Of a stretch of 64,000 bases of DNA, positions 45,000 through 57,563 are shown piece after piece. This DNA is from Fragum whitleyi (lineage: Eukaryota > Mollusca > Bivalvia > Cardiida > Cardiidae). The stretch covers positions 57,090,399 through 57,154,398 of the forward strand of contig OX411552.1 in assembly GCA_948146395.1 (NCBI GenBank), written 5' to 3'. Numbering within the stretch: the stretch's first letter is position 1; each line of letters starts with the position of its first letter. The translations under genes were made by a program, and so were the position numbers. Under the pieces are notes generated by a model. It was not told the origin of the DNA. It searched no databases and saw only the letters and a program-made list of their open reading frames with translations.

Positions 45000-45245
45000 A
45001 TACCACTTTCAATGTTATTGAAGTTATATCACAGATGCTTGTGCACCTACCCATGGTTTTCCGTTGATTCTCATGCCAGTACAACCACAACATTTCATCT
45101 GAGCCACCAGCTGCTAATCCCACTTAGGCATACACAAATTTGTGGGAGACAAGTAATCTGTGTGTCACATTGATTTCTATCAAAGGTCAGTTGGTTGATC
45201 AGGTGTTCAAACTCACAATGCCATGAATGACAGTCTCAGTGTTTA
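45000..45245 (-). repeat. SINE body-1 copy, minus strand
   Basis: 'gtgcacctacccatggtttt', 'atttgtgggagacaagtaat' and 'caggtgttcaaactcacaat' mirror the 13085-13350 copy. It lies tail to tail with the 44655 SINE. Confidence 0.7.
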
Positions 45246-48059
45246 TTCTAGGAGGAGGGATTTCGCATTTTAGCATATACTTTTAAAAAATCGCCCCCTC
45301 CTATATTTTATGATAATCAGGGATTTTTTTTTACTTAGCGAAAGAGCAAAAAATGTCCATCTTTTTTGGCAATAATGCAGATTTTCATAAAAATGCCCCC
45401 CATCTTTTTGAATCCCATAATTAACACTGAAGTCCTCTACATTACCTATGGGCTTAGAGCTGGGCTCAGCAAGTACATGTATTTTGGAATGTAGAACTTG
45501 AAAAAGTATTATATCTTGCTATAAGAGTAAAGACCTATGTTGTTGTTATTCATTGCAACTGTTGCGATGATTTCAAAACATAGGGAATGTTTGAGAAATA
45601 TAGTTTTTAGAATGGTTTTAAAGCCCTAGGGCTTGTGCTAGCTTTTTAAACTAGGGAGTCTTTAACCCCTTGACCATAAAATTCTGGGAGTCAAAACTGG
45701 TTTTGAAAAGGTCAAAAGAGAAAAACATGAAAGCTAATCAGTCTTTATAGTATATCTAATCTAAAATAAAAGATAAAAATCTATATATGATACAACACAA
45801 ACAATAAAGTGTGTCTACACTTTATTGATTATGTTGTATCATATATAGATTTTTTGTAATAGTATGAACAAGACAATTGATTTATATTCATAATTATAAA
45901 CACAACTGGAAACTCAGTGGGTCAAAATTACCCCCTGCGGTAAATTTTGAAGGTCAAAATGGAATTTTTTGGAGTCAAATCCTTGTTTAAGGATCAAACA
46001 CAAGCTCTGATCTGTGGAGACATAGTGAATTTGGAATTGCTTTCTTTGCTCTTGAAACTTCCTAACACTTTTTAGATTGACCAATATCAGCTTACTATGG
46101 ACAAATTTGTGTCGCTACAGGATCACCAAATATTGCCTTTTTATTTACATGATTTGATTCGGCTGGTGAATTATCTGTGTTTTTTATGGTAATGAAGTTA
46201 TCTGAGAAATCCTGATGTGAGGCTAACTACGAAAATATGCAGTTCTTTGCCACCACCTTAACTCTACCTGTGTATGCTACATTTTTCATTTCCAATGAAC
46301 AGTTTATTTGGTCATGATTAAGGAATGCCCCATGACCTGCGACATCACACACATGGCTGATGACCAAAGATATTTTATATCCTAATTGTGTGCAGTTTAT
46401 TATGTATTTGGTCATGGGCAAAAAAAAATAGTGAATCTTTGCTGTGCAGCTTAGACTAAAACATCATCACTAAAATGTTTATTACATTATTCAGGGTTTA
46501 AATGCTATAATCTGTTACTTATCCTCCATTCTCCCAGGGAAAAAATCTGGATTATAACACTACTTCAAACAAATTTTCATTATTTTTGTATAACAAGGGA
46601 GATAACCTTTTTATAATGATTGAAATTAAATGTTGGATTGCACTCCCTTTCACACATTTCAAGGATACAGTGCAAGACTGTACTAAGTGTATATACACTG
46701 TATATACACTTAGAACAGTCTTGCACTCAACCCTCGAAACACAATGGTGTTTTTAGTCATTTGTACAATACAGGAGTAGCAAAGACTGGAATCGTCATAC
46801 AAGGTAATAAGAAAATGATTAGAATCAGTGATAACAAGAAGTCTCTTCTATTCCCACATTTTCCAAGCAATTATTATTAAAGGTGTTGCACACTGACTTT
46901 TAAATATTGCTTGGATATAAATAAACTAGTTATTATGATAAATATCTCCATCAGAATATAAAAAAAATGTACCAACAACAATGGATATCTTTAGAAACAT
47001 GTTCATTAATGTTCTATTATTTATTTTAACTGGTTTAAAGTAGAGTCTTAAATGCTTCAACCTTCAAACTTTTAAGTTGTATTTACTAGGCCTAGTTTCA
47101 AAATAAATTGTGTTCAGTTTGTGTATAGCAGGGTTTTAAGGAACGCAGGTTTTGCGTGTCTGAGACTCTTGAATACGTAGCCTGAGGACTCTCAAACTTT
47201 TTTATGAGAGTTCCCAGGACCCTCTCAAGATCAAGTCAAGAAAAGAATTGAAGATTATTTCAAACAGTCGTCAATTCTTTTCTTAAGTTGAAAACCAAAG
47301 GTTTACATCTATCAAATATCTTGTGAAGTCTGATTCAGGGGAATATTTAAATATTTCAACAAAACCATGATGATAGCTAGAGAAGAGCTAGTCTACATTT
47401 AAAAGCAGGGACCCCTTTTTTATGTCATGCTAAAACCCTGTATAGAATTGTTTAAGCAACTTTGCATTGTAAATTAAGTTGGTGTATTCTTGTATAATGT
47501 AAAGTGTAGTTAATTTGACCTTTGACTGAAATATAAGTGGGTCCTTAGTCACAAACTTTTGATTTGTTACTTCAGAAGAAGTTGGCATTGTGTAATATTT
47601 CACCTCAATTTTCCTTGTTCTAAGTCAATTAAACTTCTCAACTGCACAAGTTCATAAAAATACAAATTACCCTTGTGATGCTGAACCCTGAGTATTTTTC
47701 TTTTGGTCTGTATAGACAAAGATCAGGCTGCACAAATGTGCACAACCCCGAATATTCATGCTTTGGCAGGAGGTATAGAAATAGATCAACTTGCCCAAAT
47801 GTGCAGTCTGATCTAAGTATATATAACATCCAATTTTCTTTTTGAAAAAAAAGTCTGAATAATTATTAAGAATAAAATCTGACTTACAAATAAGGCATCC
47901 AGTGTTATCAGTACTTTGATTTCAATGAAATTTTTGATAAGATACTTATTCAGAATGACAAGGGTTATTTGCAAATGCAGGATTTTTCCAGGATTCAGAA
48001 TGTCAAGGGTTTGGTTTGATAAAATCAAATTCTAGAATCTGAATTACCATATCTCGTCT
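45246..48059. other. ELMO-like intron 1, with two perfect-stem hairpins
   Basis: Hairpins at 45776-45855 ('aaaaatctatatatgataca' / 'tgtatcatatatagattttt') and 46671-46727 ('tgcaagactgtactaagtgt' / 'acacttagaacagtcttgca'). A 'ccccttgaccataaaattct' block (45666) is inverted and diverged near 49015. No exon was seen. Confidence 0.6.
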
Positions 48060-48360
48060 AATCATATGGCCCTCCCTAATAGCAGCACCCTTATATTTTT
48101 AACTAAGAAATCCCAATTCAAATGCCTTAATTTTAGGAACTTTTTGAGACTTCTTATCTAATTTGAGATTAATTTCTTCTAAACAATCATATTAATGATT
48201 GTTTAGAGGAAATTTACCTCAAATTAAAGGGAAATGTGCCTAAAAGACATCAATTTCAATGATTTTTAAAATCAGTAAATGCATACTTAATAAATGCCCC
48301 AGGACCATGTTATGTAAAGTTCCAAGGAGTGTTTATTAGGAGAAATATGGTATAATGATT
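48060..48360. repeat. Repeat family F, copy 1 (palindromic core)
   Basis: The core 'ttctaaacaatcatattaat' / 'attaatgattgtttagagga' is flanked by 'gagacttcttatctaatttg' and 'cctcaaattaaagggaaatg'. The inverse arrangement is at 51160-51440. Confidence 0.7.
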
Positions 48361-48410
48361 ACTCTAAATTGATACAAATTGTCATCTTTATTCTTCTTCA
48401 ACCAAAAGAG

Positions 48411-48680
48411 CTGCCACCATAGCGCAGTTGGTTAGGCATAGGACTTCCAATCTGGAAGTTGTGGGTTCGATCCCCGGTGGCGGCAAATATCCTTTCTGAC
48501 GTTTGTCTCTCACCAATGGGTATATAATGGTAAACCTATGTGAGATAGAAGTCCGAGGCTAGGAACGGGTGTAATGGTAGTACAGGTGAAAGAAATTCCA
48601 GGAATCCATTGTTAGGTGCTCCGGCCACGCGATATAACTGCAAAATTGTTGAAAGGGGCGTAAAATCCATTTAAACAAAC
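48411..48680 (+). repeat. tRNA-derived SINE, body 1, best-preserved head
   Basis: The head has a 7-bp acceptor-like pairing (TGCCACC with GGTGGCG), an A box 'tagcgcagttggttagg' and B box 'gggttcgatccccggtgg'. The body runs through 'tctctcaccaatgggtatat' and 'gtaatggtagtacaggtgaa' to 'gttgaaaggggcgtaaaatc' with a 'caaacaaac' tail. The continuous body marks it as a SINE rather than a tRNA gene. Confidence 0.85.
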
Positions 48681-49309
48681 AAATCTTCAACCAAAATGTA
48701 CAATCTGGATCAGGGCTTTTGTTTGGTCTTTACACAAAGGTTAAAACCCCAAATATTCCTATTTTGATCTTCAAAAATTTCCTGCAAGGGGTCATTCTGG
48801 CCCTGGCTGAATTTCAAGTGGTGCAACCCGAGCGATACGAAAGATTATATACATGTATAAATAAACTGTTTTCTTCTATTAGAAATGAATCAACATTAAC
48901 TAAAAAGTTTCTAAAGACATCATTCGTACAATTATAGACTGGTGAATTATAGACTGGTGAATTTTTATAGACTGGTGAATTTATATAGCTTGTCCTTTTT
49001 TACCCCTTTAACCTATTTTGACTCCTAGAAATCTATGGTCAAGGGGTCAATGACTCCTGATTTTGAAAAGATTGAACAAACCCTGTGAATTGCATAGATC
49101 TTGTAAAACCAACAAAATCATTCAACATCTTTGCCTAGAATGACTTTATAGCTTTGAAATAAAAGGAAGAAAAAGTGGGAGAACATTTGAAATAAATCTA
49201 ACCTAAATGACACAATTGCAGCTGTTTGCATCCTCTCACTGATAACTGCATACAGACTTGGCTCTATATACTACATATCTATTTACTTCAGTCAGGGGTG
49301 TGGAATTTC
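48681..49309. other. ELMO-like intron, unassigned
   Basis: Has a short tandem 'atagactggtgaatttt' (48934-48985, about 3 units). The 72-codon ORF at 48719-48937 has no motif. Confidence 0.5.
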
Positions 49310-49600
49310 CATGCTCCCCTAGTCTGACACAGGCGGAAAAATCTGTGGACAAGTACATTTTTCAAGTCCTTTGACAAGTAAATACCAGGGCAAATAATAG
49401 TATGGTACTAGATAGATCTAAGAGATTAATCAACCTATTGTTTGTATCATATTGTTTGAACTGTAGGAAAATTATTTTCTCAAATTTTATCTTTTTTCTC
49501 GTTTGAGGACAAGTTCATTTTGATCCTGGACAAGTAGTCCAAAATCATGTTTATCTTGTCCAAGTGGACAAATAACATATTACTACACCCTCTGCTTCGG
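49310..49600. repeat. Repeat family H relative
   Basis: 'ctgtggacaagtacattttt', 'gaggacaagttcattttgat' and 'cttgtccaagtggacaaata' echo the 'ggacaag' blocks of the H copies; diverged. Confidence 0.4.
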
Positions 49601-49705
49601 TTTTGCAATTGGTTTTAAAAATTGAATGCTGTTGCCTATTTGTTCATAGGCAGTTACAACTGTTTAATTGCACTGATTTGCTGATTTCACTTTTACTTTT
49701 TGATA

Positions 49706-50052
49706 TACAGTCAATCTTGCTCGAGCGACCACGTCTATTAAGCGACCACTTTTATTAAGCGACCCTCGTAAAAAGTCCCTTTGCCATAAGTAAAATTTCC
49801 GAAAAAGTGGACATTCCATAACGAAAAATGTTTTTCGTTTAATCTAATGACCTTAGAACCCATTAGAATCGTCTCATTAAGATGATTCTTATGGGTTCGA
49901 ACATCCTAAGGTTCAGTCAGAATCATGTTACAATCTGTATATTGCTATTAAAAAATACGTCTTTTTATCATTAATTATTGTGTTAAGCAACCATTTCCAT
50001 AAGCGACCGTTTATGGTCCCCTTAGTGGTCGCTTTACGCAAGTTTTACTGTA
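49706..50052 (+). repeat. MITE family D, complete copy
   Basis: 'tacagtcaatcttgctcgag' to 'gtggtcgctttacgcaagtt' plus 'ttactgta', 347 bp. The inner hairpin 'agaatcgtctcattaagatg' plus 'attct' is present. The ends give TA-CAGT...ACTG-TA. A further inner fragment ('ggaatcgtctttttaagaca' plus 'attct') lies at 52130-52154. Confidence 0.85.
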
Positions 50053-50054
50053 CA

Positions 50055-51159
50055 TTGTTTCTTGATTAAAGAACAGGAAAATATGTGATTCAAAGTTTCC
50101 TCTTCCTATTCTGATCAGATCACACATGATAGCATTCGCTTTTCCATCATAACCAATTTGTTACTTCGCTTTTATTTATGATAAGCCATTGCTTCATTGA
50201 AACTGGAGGTGCTTGAGTGCCTGATTCCATCCACAAGCCTGAATCTCCCGATAGTGGTCAATTCAGAATTACATTTTCTTTTATTATACAAGAGAAGCAA
50301 CTCGCATTACAAAATACTTTTCAACATTATTTGAAAATATACCCTCAGAACATTAATGTAAAATTTTACTGAAACCAAGTAAACACTGCTCCATCTAACG
50401 CCACGAGACTGTAACATTTTGGACCACTGCTCTATTGACTATTATCTTGATTTACCAGAAAATCATAGGTGATTAACTCCAGGCAGTCCTGTTACCCAAG
50501 CAGTTTTGACCATGGTATTTTGTTTACTCTACTGGAACGAGGAGAAATCATTGGCCAGTTCTCAGAATTACTCAACTGTAACAGGCTGCATGATGCATTT
50601 GATAGTCCCATGGAAGCAATTATCAGATAATCATGGAACCATAAAACTGTCCAGCGAATTTGGGGAAATTTTGGCCAAACTGGCGTCAGATTGTGGACTG
50701 TAAATATCTATTAATGATTTTGAACTTTTCATTATAATTACCATTATGAATATTAGTTTCATGAATAAAAGCGTGTTTTCCATTTGATTGAAATAATTCC
50801 CTTCAGGTCAATAAAGGATACACTAGGATCATTTCAGTAATATTGATGGAAATCCATCATTAAGATTTGGTAAAATTGACTTGAATTGTATCTGCTATAT
50901 AACATGTATATAAAGAGCAACCACCAATTAAAGTCTTATTTTCTTTCTGACCAGAATGATGATTTACAGACTCATAAGGGTCACATAAAATTTGTTCCGT
51001 CAATTTGTTTCTGAGAAAATATTTTTTTCAGTCTCCACCATGTAACATTTGATTGCAATATTATAAATGAAAATAATTTACTATGGTGTAGGATTGAAAT
51101 TTTCCAGCCTTTTGGCAAAATGTACGGTTCAGACCACTCAAAGTTTTACATTTGAATTT
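50055..51159. other. ELMO-like intron, unassigned
   Basis: There is no recognised element or exon. A 65-codon ORF (50506-50703) starts with ATG but shows no splice context or family motif. Confidence 0.4.
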
Positions 51160-51440
51160 TAAGCATAGCATAGAGCTCCTAATAAATGCTCCCAGGAGCT
51201 ATACACAACATGGTCAGGGAGCTTTTATGTAGTGTGCATTTTCTGATTTAAAAAATCATTTAAATTTATGTCTTTAAGGCCCTTTCCCTTTAATTTGAGG
51301 TGAATTTCCTGTAAACAATCATATGAATGATTGTTTAGAAGAAATTCATTTCAAATTAGAGAAGAAGTCTCAAAAAGTTTCTTAGATGTAGGCATTTGAA
51401 ATGGGTTTTGTTAGTAAAAAATGTGGGGAGCTTCAGGGAG
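51160..51440. repeat. Repeat family F, copy 2 (inverted to copy 1)
   Basis: 'cctttccctttaatttgagg', 'gtaaacaatcatatgaatga' plus 'ttgtttagaag', 'aaattagagaagaagtctca' are the reverse of 48130-48250. Confidence 0.7.
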
Positions 51441-51679
51441 AGTGCTATTATTAGAGGGATTAGGGGTGATAAGATGTCGTCTGCATCAGAAACAAAACAA
51501 TTGTAATTGTTGCTCCTGTGAAACACTTAGCTTTTACGACAATCTTTATCTTGAGTTAAGCTGGATGCTGATGAAAGGGTGTAATAAAGTTAAAGTTCGG
51601 TTTTTATAGTCTGTTTCTATGCAAGGCATATTCAACAGACTTCACTCTTTAACCCCCAATCATCAAATTGCAAGTCGGC

Positions 51680-51872
51680 TGTTAACATATGGCGCTCATC
51701 AGCAGCCACAGCACTAAGACTTACAGTCTCACAGGTACCCATTTATACACCTGGGTGGAGAGGAGTAAGGGGGAGTTAATTTTTTGCTCAGAAAAATTCC
51801 TGTCATCTAGCCCGGATTCGATCCCAGGACCTTTCAATCTCAAATCCACCGTCCTAAGCACTAGTCTAGGCG
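51680..51872 (-). repeat. tRNA-derived SINE, body 2, minus strand
   Basis: Minus strand: 'ctagactagtgcttaggacg' (A-box region), 'gtcctgggatcgaatccggg' (B box), then 'tccacccaggtgtataaatg' plus 'ggtacc'. It belongs with the 8527 copy. Confidence 0.7.
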
Positions 51873-51876
51873 ATGG

Positions 51877-51990
51877 GTGTAATGGTAGTATTGGTGCGAG
51901 AAATACCAGGAATCCATGGTTAGGTATTCCAGCCTATGCTTTATGACTGAGAATTGTTCAAAAGTGGTGTTAAACCCTATTCAAACAAAA
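51877..51990 (+). repeat. SINE body-1 3' fragment
   Basis: 'gggtgtaatggtagtattgg', 'gagaaataccaggaatccat' and 'aaagtggtgttaaaccctat' plus a 'caaacaaaag' tail. It abuts the minus-strand SINE at 51872. Confidence 0.7.
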
Positions 51991-53539
51991 GAACAAATAA
52001 ACCTAATTTGTCTTAAGTAAGATATGTTATTTAAGAATGAAAGATGAGATTAATTGGTTTTAAAAACATTGTTTGATTTTTTTTTGTTCATAGTTTTTCC
52101 AGATAAAACCTCTGTTGTAGGTGCTCATTGGAATCGTCTTTTTAAGACAATTCTACTGAGTACCCACAACATAGGGTTTCTCTATGATAGAAGGTTGAAA
52201 GAATGGCATAACGTCCTTTTAGTATAACTTCTCTCTACAGTTCACAGCCCAACTCTATTTGAAGGAAATAAGGATTATTATACAATTTCAAATTGCTCAT
52301 AAAGACATTTATTAAATGAAATTTTACATATATTTCGTTCAGTGTATTAAGAAAATCTGATGCTCTTCAAATTTGGAAGAATCTAGGACAAATTGGACAA
52401 ATTGTTGGTTGTATAGGGTTGAGGAAGTAAAATTTGTTGTGAATCATGATAAAAAGTAGCGGCAGAAAATTGTTGTATTGTGTTTGGATATATTATGTGA
52501 TTTACAGTGATTAAAATCTGTTCATTTCTTGGAGTTTTTATTTAAAAGTACATTTAAAAATTTTGTTTGTATAAGGTTGAAATAAAGATAATAGATAAAA
52601 TAACTATAGGAAAAAATATATTTAATGATTAAATATCAATAAAGGCACCCAGAATGTACATAGCTATTATACAGTAATGAAAGCAATGTGTAAGCCAAAG
52701 CATTCATTTGGCCTCTTTAATCATTTTTAATTCTGAATTTTTAGCCTTTAAATTTTACACTTCTTGAACATGCATTGATTTTTTTTCTAGTTGCTGTTAA
52801 TTAAACCTGCATAAAAGTCTTTTTCATGCTCCCTTATCAAAAGGAGATTTATTAAGTGGCATTATTATTTAACATTATAATTGTCTCTCTGTCTGCCTCT
52901 CATTCCATCTACATGTATCTGCAAAATTATACTAAAAAAAAAACCCTGTATATTGCCTGAGTTACTTTAATCCTTTTTAAAAAACAATGCTGACATATTA
53001 GACTTGGAACAATCATATCATTTTGATATGCATATGCTGCATGATTTGATAATTAGATAGGTCGAATTTCTGAAAAAATAAATCTCTCTTTCTGAATGAC
53101 AAGCATAGCATCATATTGCTTCATTGGTCTCTCACTAATTCATGTGTAGTTGGTATTTTGTAGCATATAGTTAATTTTGATGTTCAGTTGGCACAAGTTT
53201 TATCAAAATGTGTGAGCAATTACAATAAGCTATTCAGGTGAACCCATGGCCTCAAAAAGTACAAAAGTCGGCTCCATTTTTTAGCTGTCTAAATTTTTCT
53301 TCCTTATGTAAGTAGGTTAATATCACAAAAGTACAAAGTCAGTGTATTTAATTAAATTGAATCAAGTTTAATCTTAATTTAAGTGCACCTTTCATGATTT
53401 CAAAAGTATAACACACTTTTAAGTGTCTGTACCTTTGATGAATTCAAAAGTGTAACACACATTAGGATGGAAAAAACCTAAAAATTAAAAAGAAAATTAA
53501 ATTGATTACAATAATAGGCTGTGATTAACAATAGAATTG
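51991..53539. other. ELMO-like intron, unassigned
   Basis: Only the family D fragment at 52119-52180 and a short duplication of 'caaaagt.taacacac' (53400-53465) were noted. Confidence 0.45.
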
Positions 53540-53665
53540 CACTTATCCTCTGATTAAGGTAGTGGAACTGTAATAGTTCTGCAACATTTCGGAGTGCATG
53601 ATATTTCGAAATGTTGACATAGGTTTCCTAATGAAAAACATTATGAAACCTCGGTTAACAAGGTT
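53540..53665. repeat. MITE family G, copy 2
   Basis: 'gattaaggtagtggaactgt', 'gcaacatttcggagtgcatg' and 'gaaacctcggttaacaaggt' match 19205-19385. A fragment of family E's hairpin ('gaaacagttgtaactcccta') follows at 53850. Confidence 0.55.
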
Positions 53666-53889
53666 AAAGTTCATTACCTTAATTGCAGGAGCAATTTTGT
53701 ACAGAAGAATTAACCTCCCTTGCAAGTTTTTTAACTGTACTAATTACCTCCCTTGGAAATTCATAATAATTATACAAGAACTGTTATACAGAAGTATCTT
53801 CTCTGATACATTTAAGCAATTTTGCAAGCCCGTATTGATGGCTTAAGGTGAAACAGTTGTAACTCCCTATAAACACTTGCACTGAGTCA

Positions 53890-55657
53890 TTCATATGTAG
53901 TATAGGCTTTCATCAAATCAACTTTTAATCACTCTTAGTTTTTGCAGGTAACACGGAATATTTTGTCGTTTTCTTAATTTTTGCCGACAAACAAGACTGC
54001 TATTGGGATTATAGACGTGAAAAAAAGTCACATTTTGATTATACCTGTATTTCTTGCCCATGAAATTTTTCGATTATGCGTAAAAGGGTCAAACATGTAC
54101 TGTTGTTTTGAAATTCTCAAAACCGCCCTCACAAGTGATGTGATGATATTCTGTATGTTTGATCTACTGAGAGGTACAGGTCAATATTTCAAGGAGGCTT
54201 ATTATCTTACATTATCAACATGTTTGCCTTTGTATGAGGAAGTTTTTATCAAATGTTGTTATCATCATTTTGATAATTAACATTGTTTACCTACATGATG
54301 TTATTTCAAATGTAACTGTAGACTCATAAAGCCCAAGTCTGATTCCAGCAAATGCTTATAATACTTTGCTTAGGCTATACTATATATTGTGAAAGCATCT
54401 TTTTGTAATCAATTACAGATAATAAATATCTTAGACTTGATCCAATATATTTAAGAGATTGACAGGGTACAAAAAATATTTTTCAATGAAAGCAGAATGA
54501 ATATTTAAAAATTCTTTCGAAGATAAAAAAATTGGGATAACAGAATTAATTTATTTAGGCTTATGAATAAGTGGTTCTAATCATTGTTTTTGTTGTTTCA
54601 GCTTGTTCAAGACATGAAGAGAGTATTTTTTAATTTAATTGAGGCATGAAACTAAAAACCTTAATATGAAATAAGGCAAAGCCTTTAAAGCGATCGCAGC
54701 TTATCTGAAAAATTGTTTGTTACAAGAGAGAGAGAGAAAGAAACAGAGACAGAGCTAGAGACAGAGCGGAAAGACAGAGAGAGACAGATGGGTGGGGGGC
54801 ATGTGTAACTATAGTTTAGTGCGAATGTATTGAGTAGTTTTATGTTTCTGATGCACAGTCTATTCCTCCAATACTTCGTTATCCTTTCGTCATTTAAGAG
54901 ATAAAGAGATTATTTCTTAAATTTATCGATGTATGAAACTGAAAACTAATCACACTGTATGAATATGTGATGCAGATTCACACATGATTTTGATTGGGGT
55001 TTGAGTATCACTGCACTATGAAATCAAGACATAACTTCTAGATTACCTTAGATTTAATAGCAAAAACGGTGAGATTTATCAATAAAAGTAGGGGGTCTAT
55101 ATGGGGCTACTCTCCGCTGAATTTTTTTTTCAGCCAATAAGACTGCATAAACCTGTTTAACATAACTGGAATTAAAGTAACATCTTTAATTAAGGTATTT
55201 TTTCTATGCAATTTTTTAACCTTTTTCGGTCCTGCAAGTGAATTCACTCCGTGTAGAAAATGACATGATTCTTTCGTTTGACAGTATAACAGAATAGAAT
55301 AGAATAACACACGTTACCATAAACGCTCGCTTTGCGCTCACGGCCTCTGGCCGCTCGCGAGCTGGGATCGCTATCACACTATGAATATGGGAAGAAGATT
55401 CATACATGAGTGTGATTAGGTTTTAAGTTTCATACCTCAATGAAATTACAAAATACTGTACTCTCTTCATATTTTATACTTTGATTTCATAAATCAAAAA
55501 TTGGAAAAATTCTCCATAATATTACAGATTTTTTTGAGGGACTACTTTTTAGCACTAGCTTAAAAGATAGCTAAATACTAAAAATTGCTTTTATTGAGGA
55601 TTAAAACGAATATTTTAGCCTATCAGAATGCAGGAAAATTGATTGAAACCAAATTGG
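53890..55657. other. ELMO-like intron, unassigned
   Basis: (GA)n-type purine tract at 54727-54790. Two 'catgaaactaaaaacctta'-like segments (54647 and 54933) and 'gattcacacatgattttgat' / 'gattcatacatgagtgtgat' (54975, 55400) suggest an old internal duplication. No exon. Confidence 0.45.
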
Positions 55658-56551
55658 TCGCTGTTCTTCGCAAACCGCGTATAAAAATATACCCACTTTT
55701 CAGGAGAACGAAAAAACCGAACAGTTCCTTTGATGTACATGCGATTAAAGAGAACAAAACATTATTTTAAAAAGCACCGTAAACCCTTTTGACTGTTTGT
55801 ATAGATTTGAGAGTTTTTTAAACGCATCCTCGACAACTTGATTATACGCCATTTTCGCATTGTTTTGTCAGCCCTATTTTTGACATACAAGTTATACTCT
55901 ATTTTCGAATGAAAAAATATTCGAATCTGTTCCCTAACATATCTTATACGACAAATTTGAAATAAACTGATCATCTTTGAAACACAATTTTATTGGTACA
56001 GTCTTTTTAAGATATGATAATAATAAAAAGAAAGACACCAACATTTCTATAAAATTTTATTGCAAGGTAAAAACTTCCGCTAATTTGGCGAAACATCAAT
56101 AAATAATAATAAAAAAATATTTAAACACGAAACTAGATTAATCACAATGTAATATTGAGACTGTGCTTCATTCTTAAAAAAAGGTATTTAAAAACATATT
56201 GCTTCAAAAGAAGTTGACCTGATTATTCCAATGCTTTCATAATTGCGAAGCAAGATTTTTGTACCTTTTCTGAACATTCGTCTGCAAGTTTTATATCAGT
56301 TTGGACTGGTCTAAAGCTTCACTCCTAATAATAATTAAAACCGTTAATACGCATGACAACATGAAAAGGTAGAAAATCTTATAATACTATTGGATTGATG
56401 ATTTACACAAAGTGTATAATTATACACTACCGCTTTCATTTCACTACGGAATACCGCAAGGGACTAGATATATGGAGAGATTTCGAGATTGCAAACGTTT
56501 GATGAGAACTTTAGAAGCCGATGTTTAGAATTACAATTTTGAGTTTATTTG

Positions 56552-56995
56552 TACAGTTAAAAACATCGTGAAATTGACAAGGTGAATGATTTTGGAATGA
56601 TCTAGGAATGAAATTGAATGAGTGTGTTGAGCGTCTTTTGAGTGAATTTAATGGGAGGTAATCAAGTATAGCAAATTTTGTTCAGGATGAACAAAATTAG
56701 CAATATTGATAACCTCCCTTTAATAAAATATGCATACAAGTTCATTAGATAGCTCCCCATTTCTTCAAGAACCTATCAGACGCCTACAATTTCTATTAAA
56801 TAAGTGAAATCCCGATTTTTTTTTCCTAGCTATTATTAGTTTGAACGAAGTTGTTGTTAAATGTTTTTCAGTGAGTTTGGAGCGTTTTTGATCGATTTGA
56901 GTGAGTGTTTGGAATGAATGAATGGAGCGCTGAGTGAATGATTTAGAATGATATTGATCGGAATGATTGTCAATTTCACGATGTTATTAACTGTA
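56552..56995 (+). repeat. MITE family A, complete copy nested in the transposon
   Basis: 444 bp; 'tacagttaaaaacatcgtga' to 'caatttcacgatgttattaa' plus 'ctgta'. It has the internal palindrome 'gcaaattttgttcaggatga' plus 'acaaaattagc'. Best copy of the family in the window. Confidence 0.85.
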
Positions 56996-57563
56996 CTCTT
57001 GGATTCCCTACATCGTATTCTATTTTTTTTATTTTTTTTTCACCTCACACAACTGCTAAATGTCAAGTAGTCCAAACCACCATGATAGAAAACAACAAAT
57101 TCTTATGCTTTTTAAATTAACAATGAACGTGATAATTCGGAACACAAGGATCAACTATCAAAATCAGAGTGCGCTGAATATACAGTCTGTTCTTCACACT
57201 ATCTACTTTTAACATCATGAATAATAAACACGCTATTACAATATTCATATAGAGTCATTGATATTGATTAAATCTTCAATATTTTGCATACTCGATCAAT
57301 AATATTGGCAATTAATTGCCTGGCAATATTATTGACCTCTAATTGTCACTTTTCAAAAATTACTTGAATTTCTTTGTCAATATCATTGGTCCTGTATGGG
57401 ACCCTCTGGTTCAGAACTTTGAAAAAAAAAATATAAACCGGAACTACATTCAAAGGAATCGTAAAAACCCCTTCCCAATTACACGAAATTTTCTTCGGAA
57501 AAATACTATGCACTCAACTGTTGTGATATCTTTATTACTAGTTTATCATACCCATGACTTTGA

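Noticed and set aside
44805..45173. 122-codon Lys/Gln/Asn/Thr repeat ORF
   Set aside because: SINE tail expansion (CAAA)n-(CAAT)n and reversed SINE sequence.
48411..48485. Possible functional tRNA gene
   Set aside because: A/B boxes and an acceptor-like stem are present, but the anticodon arm is irregular and the sequence continues into a SINE body found in many copies.
50506..50703. 65-codon ORF in the ELMO-like intron
   Set aside because: ATG and normal composition but no homology pattern, promoter or splice site; cannot be supported.
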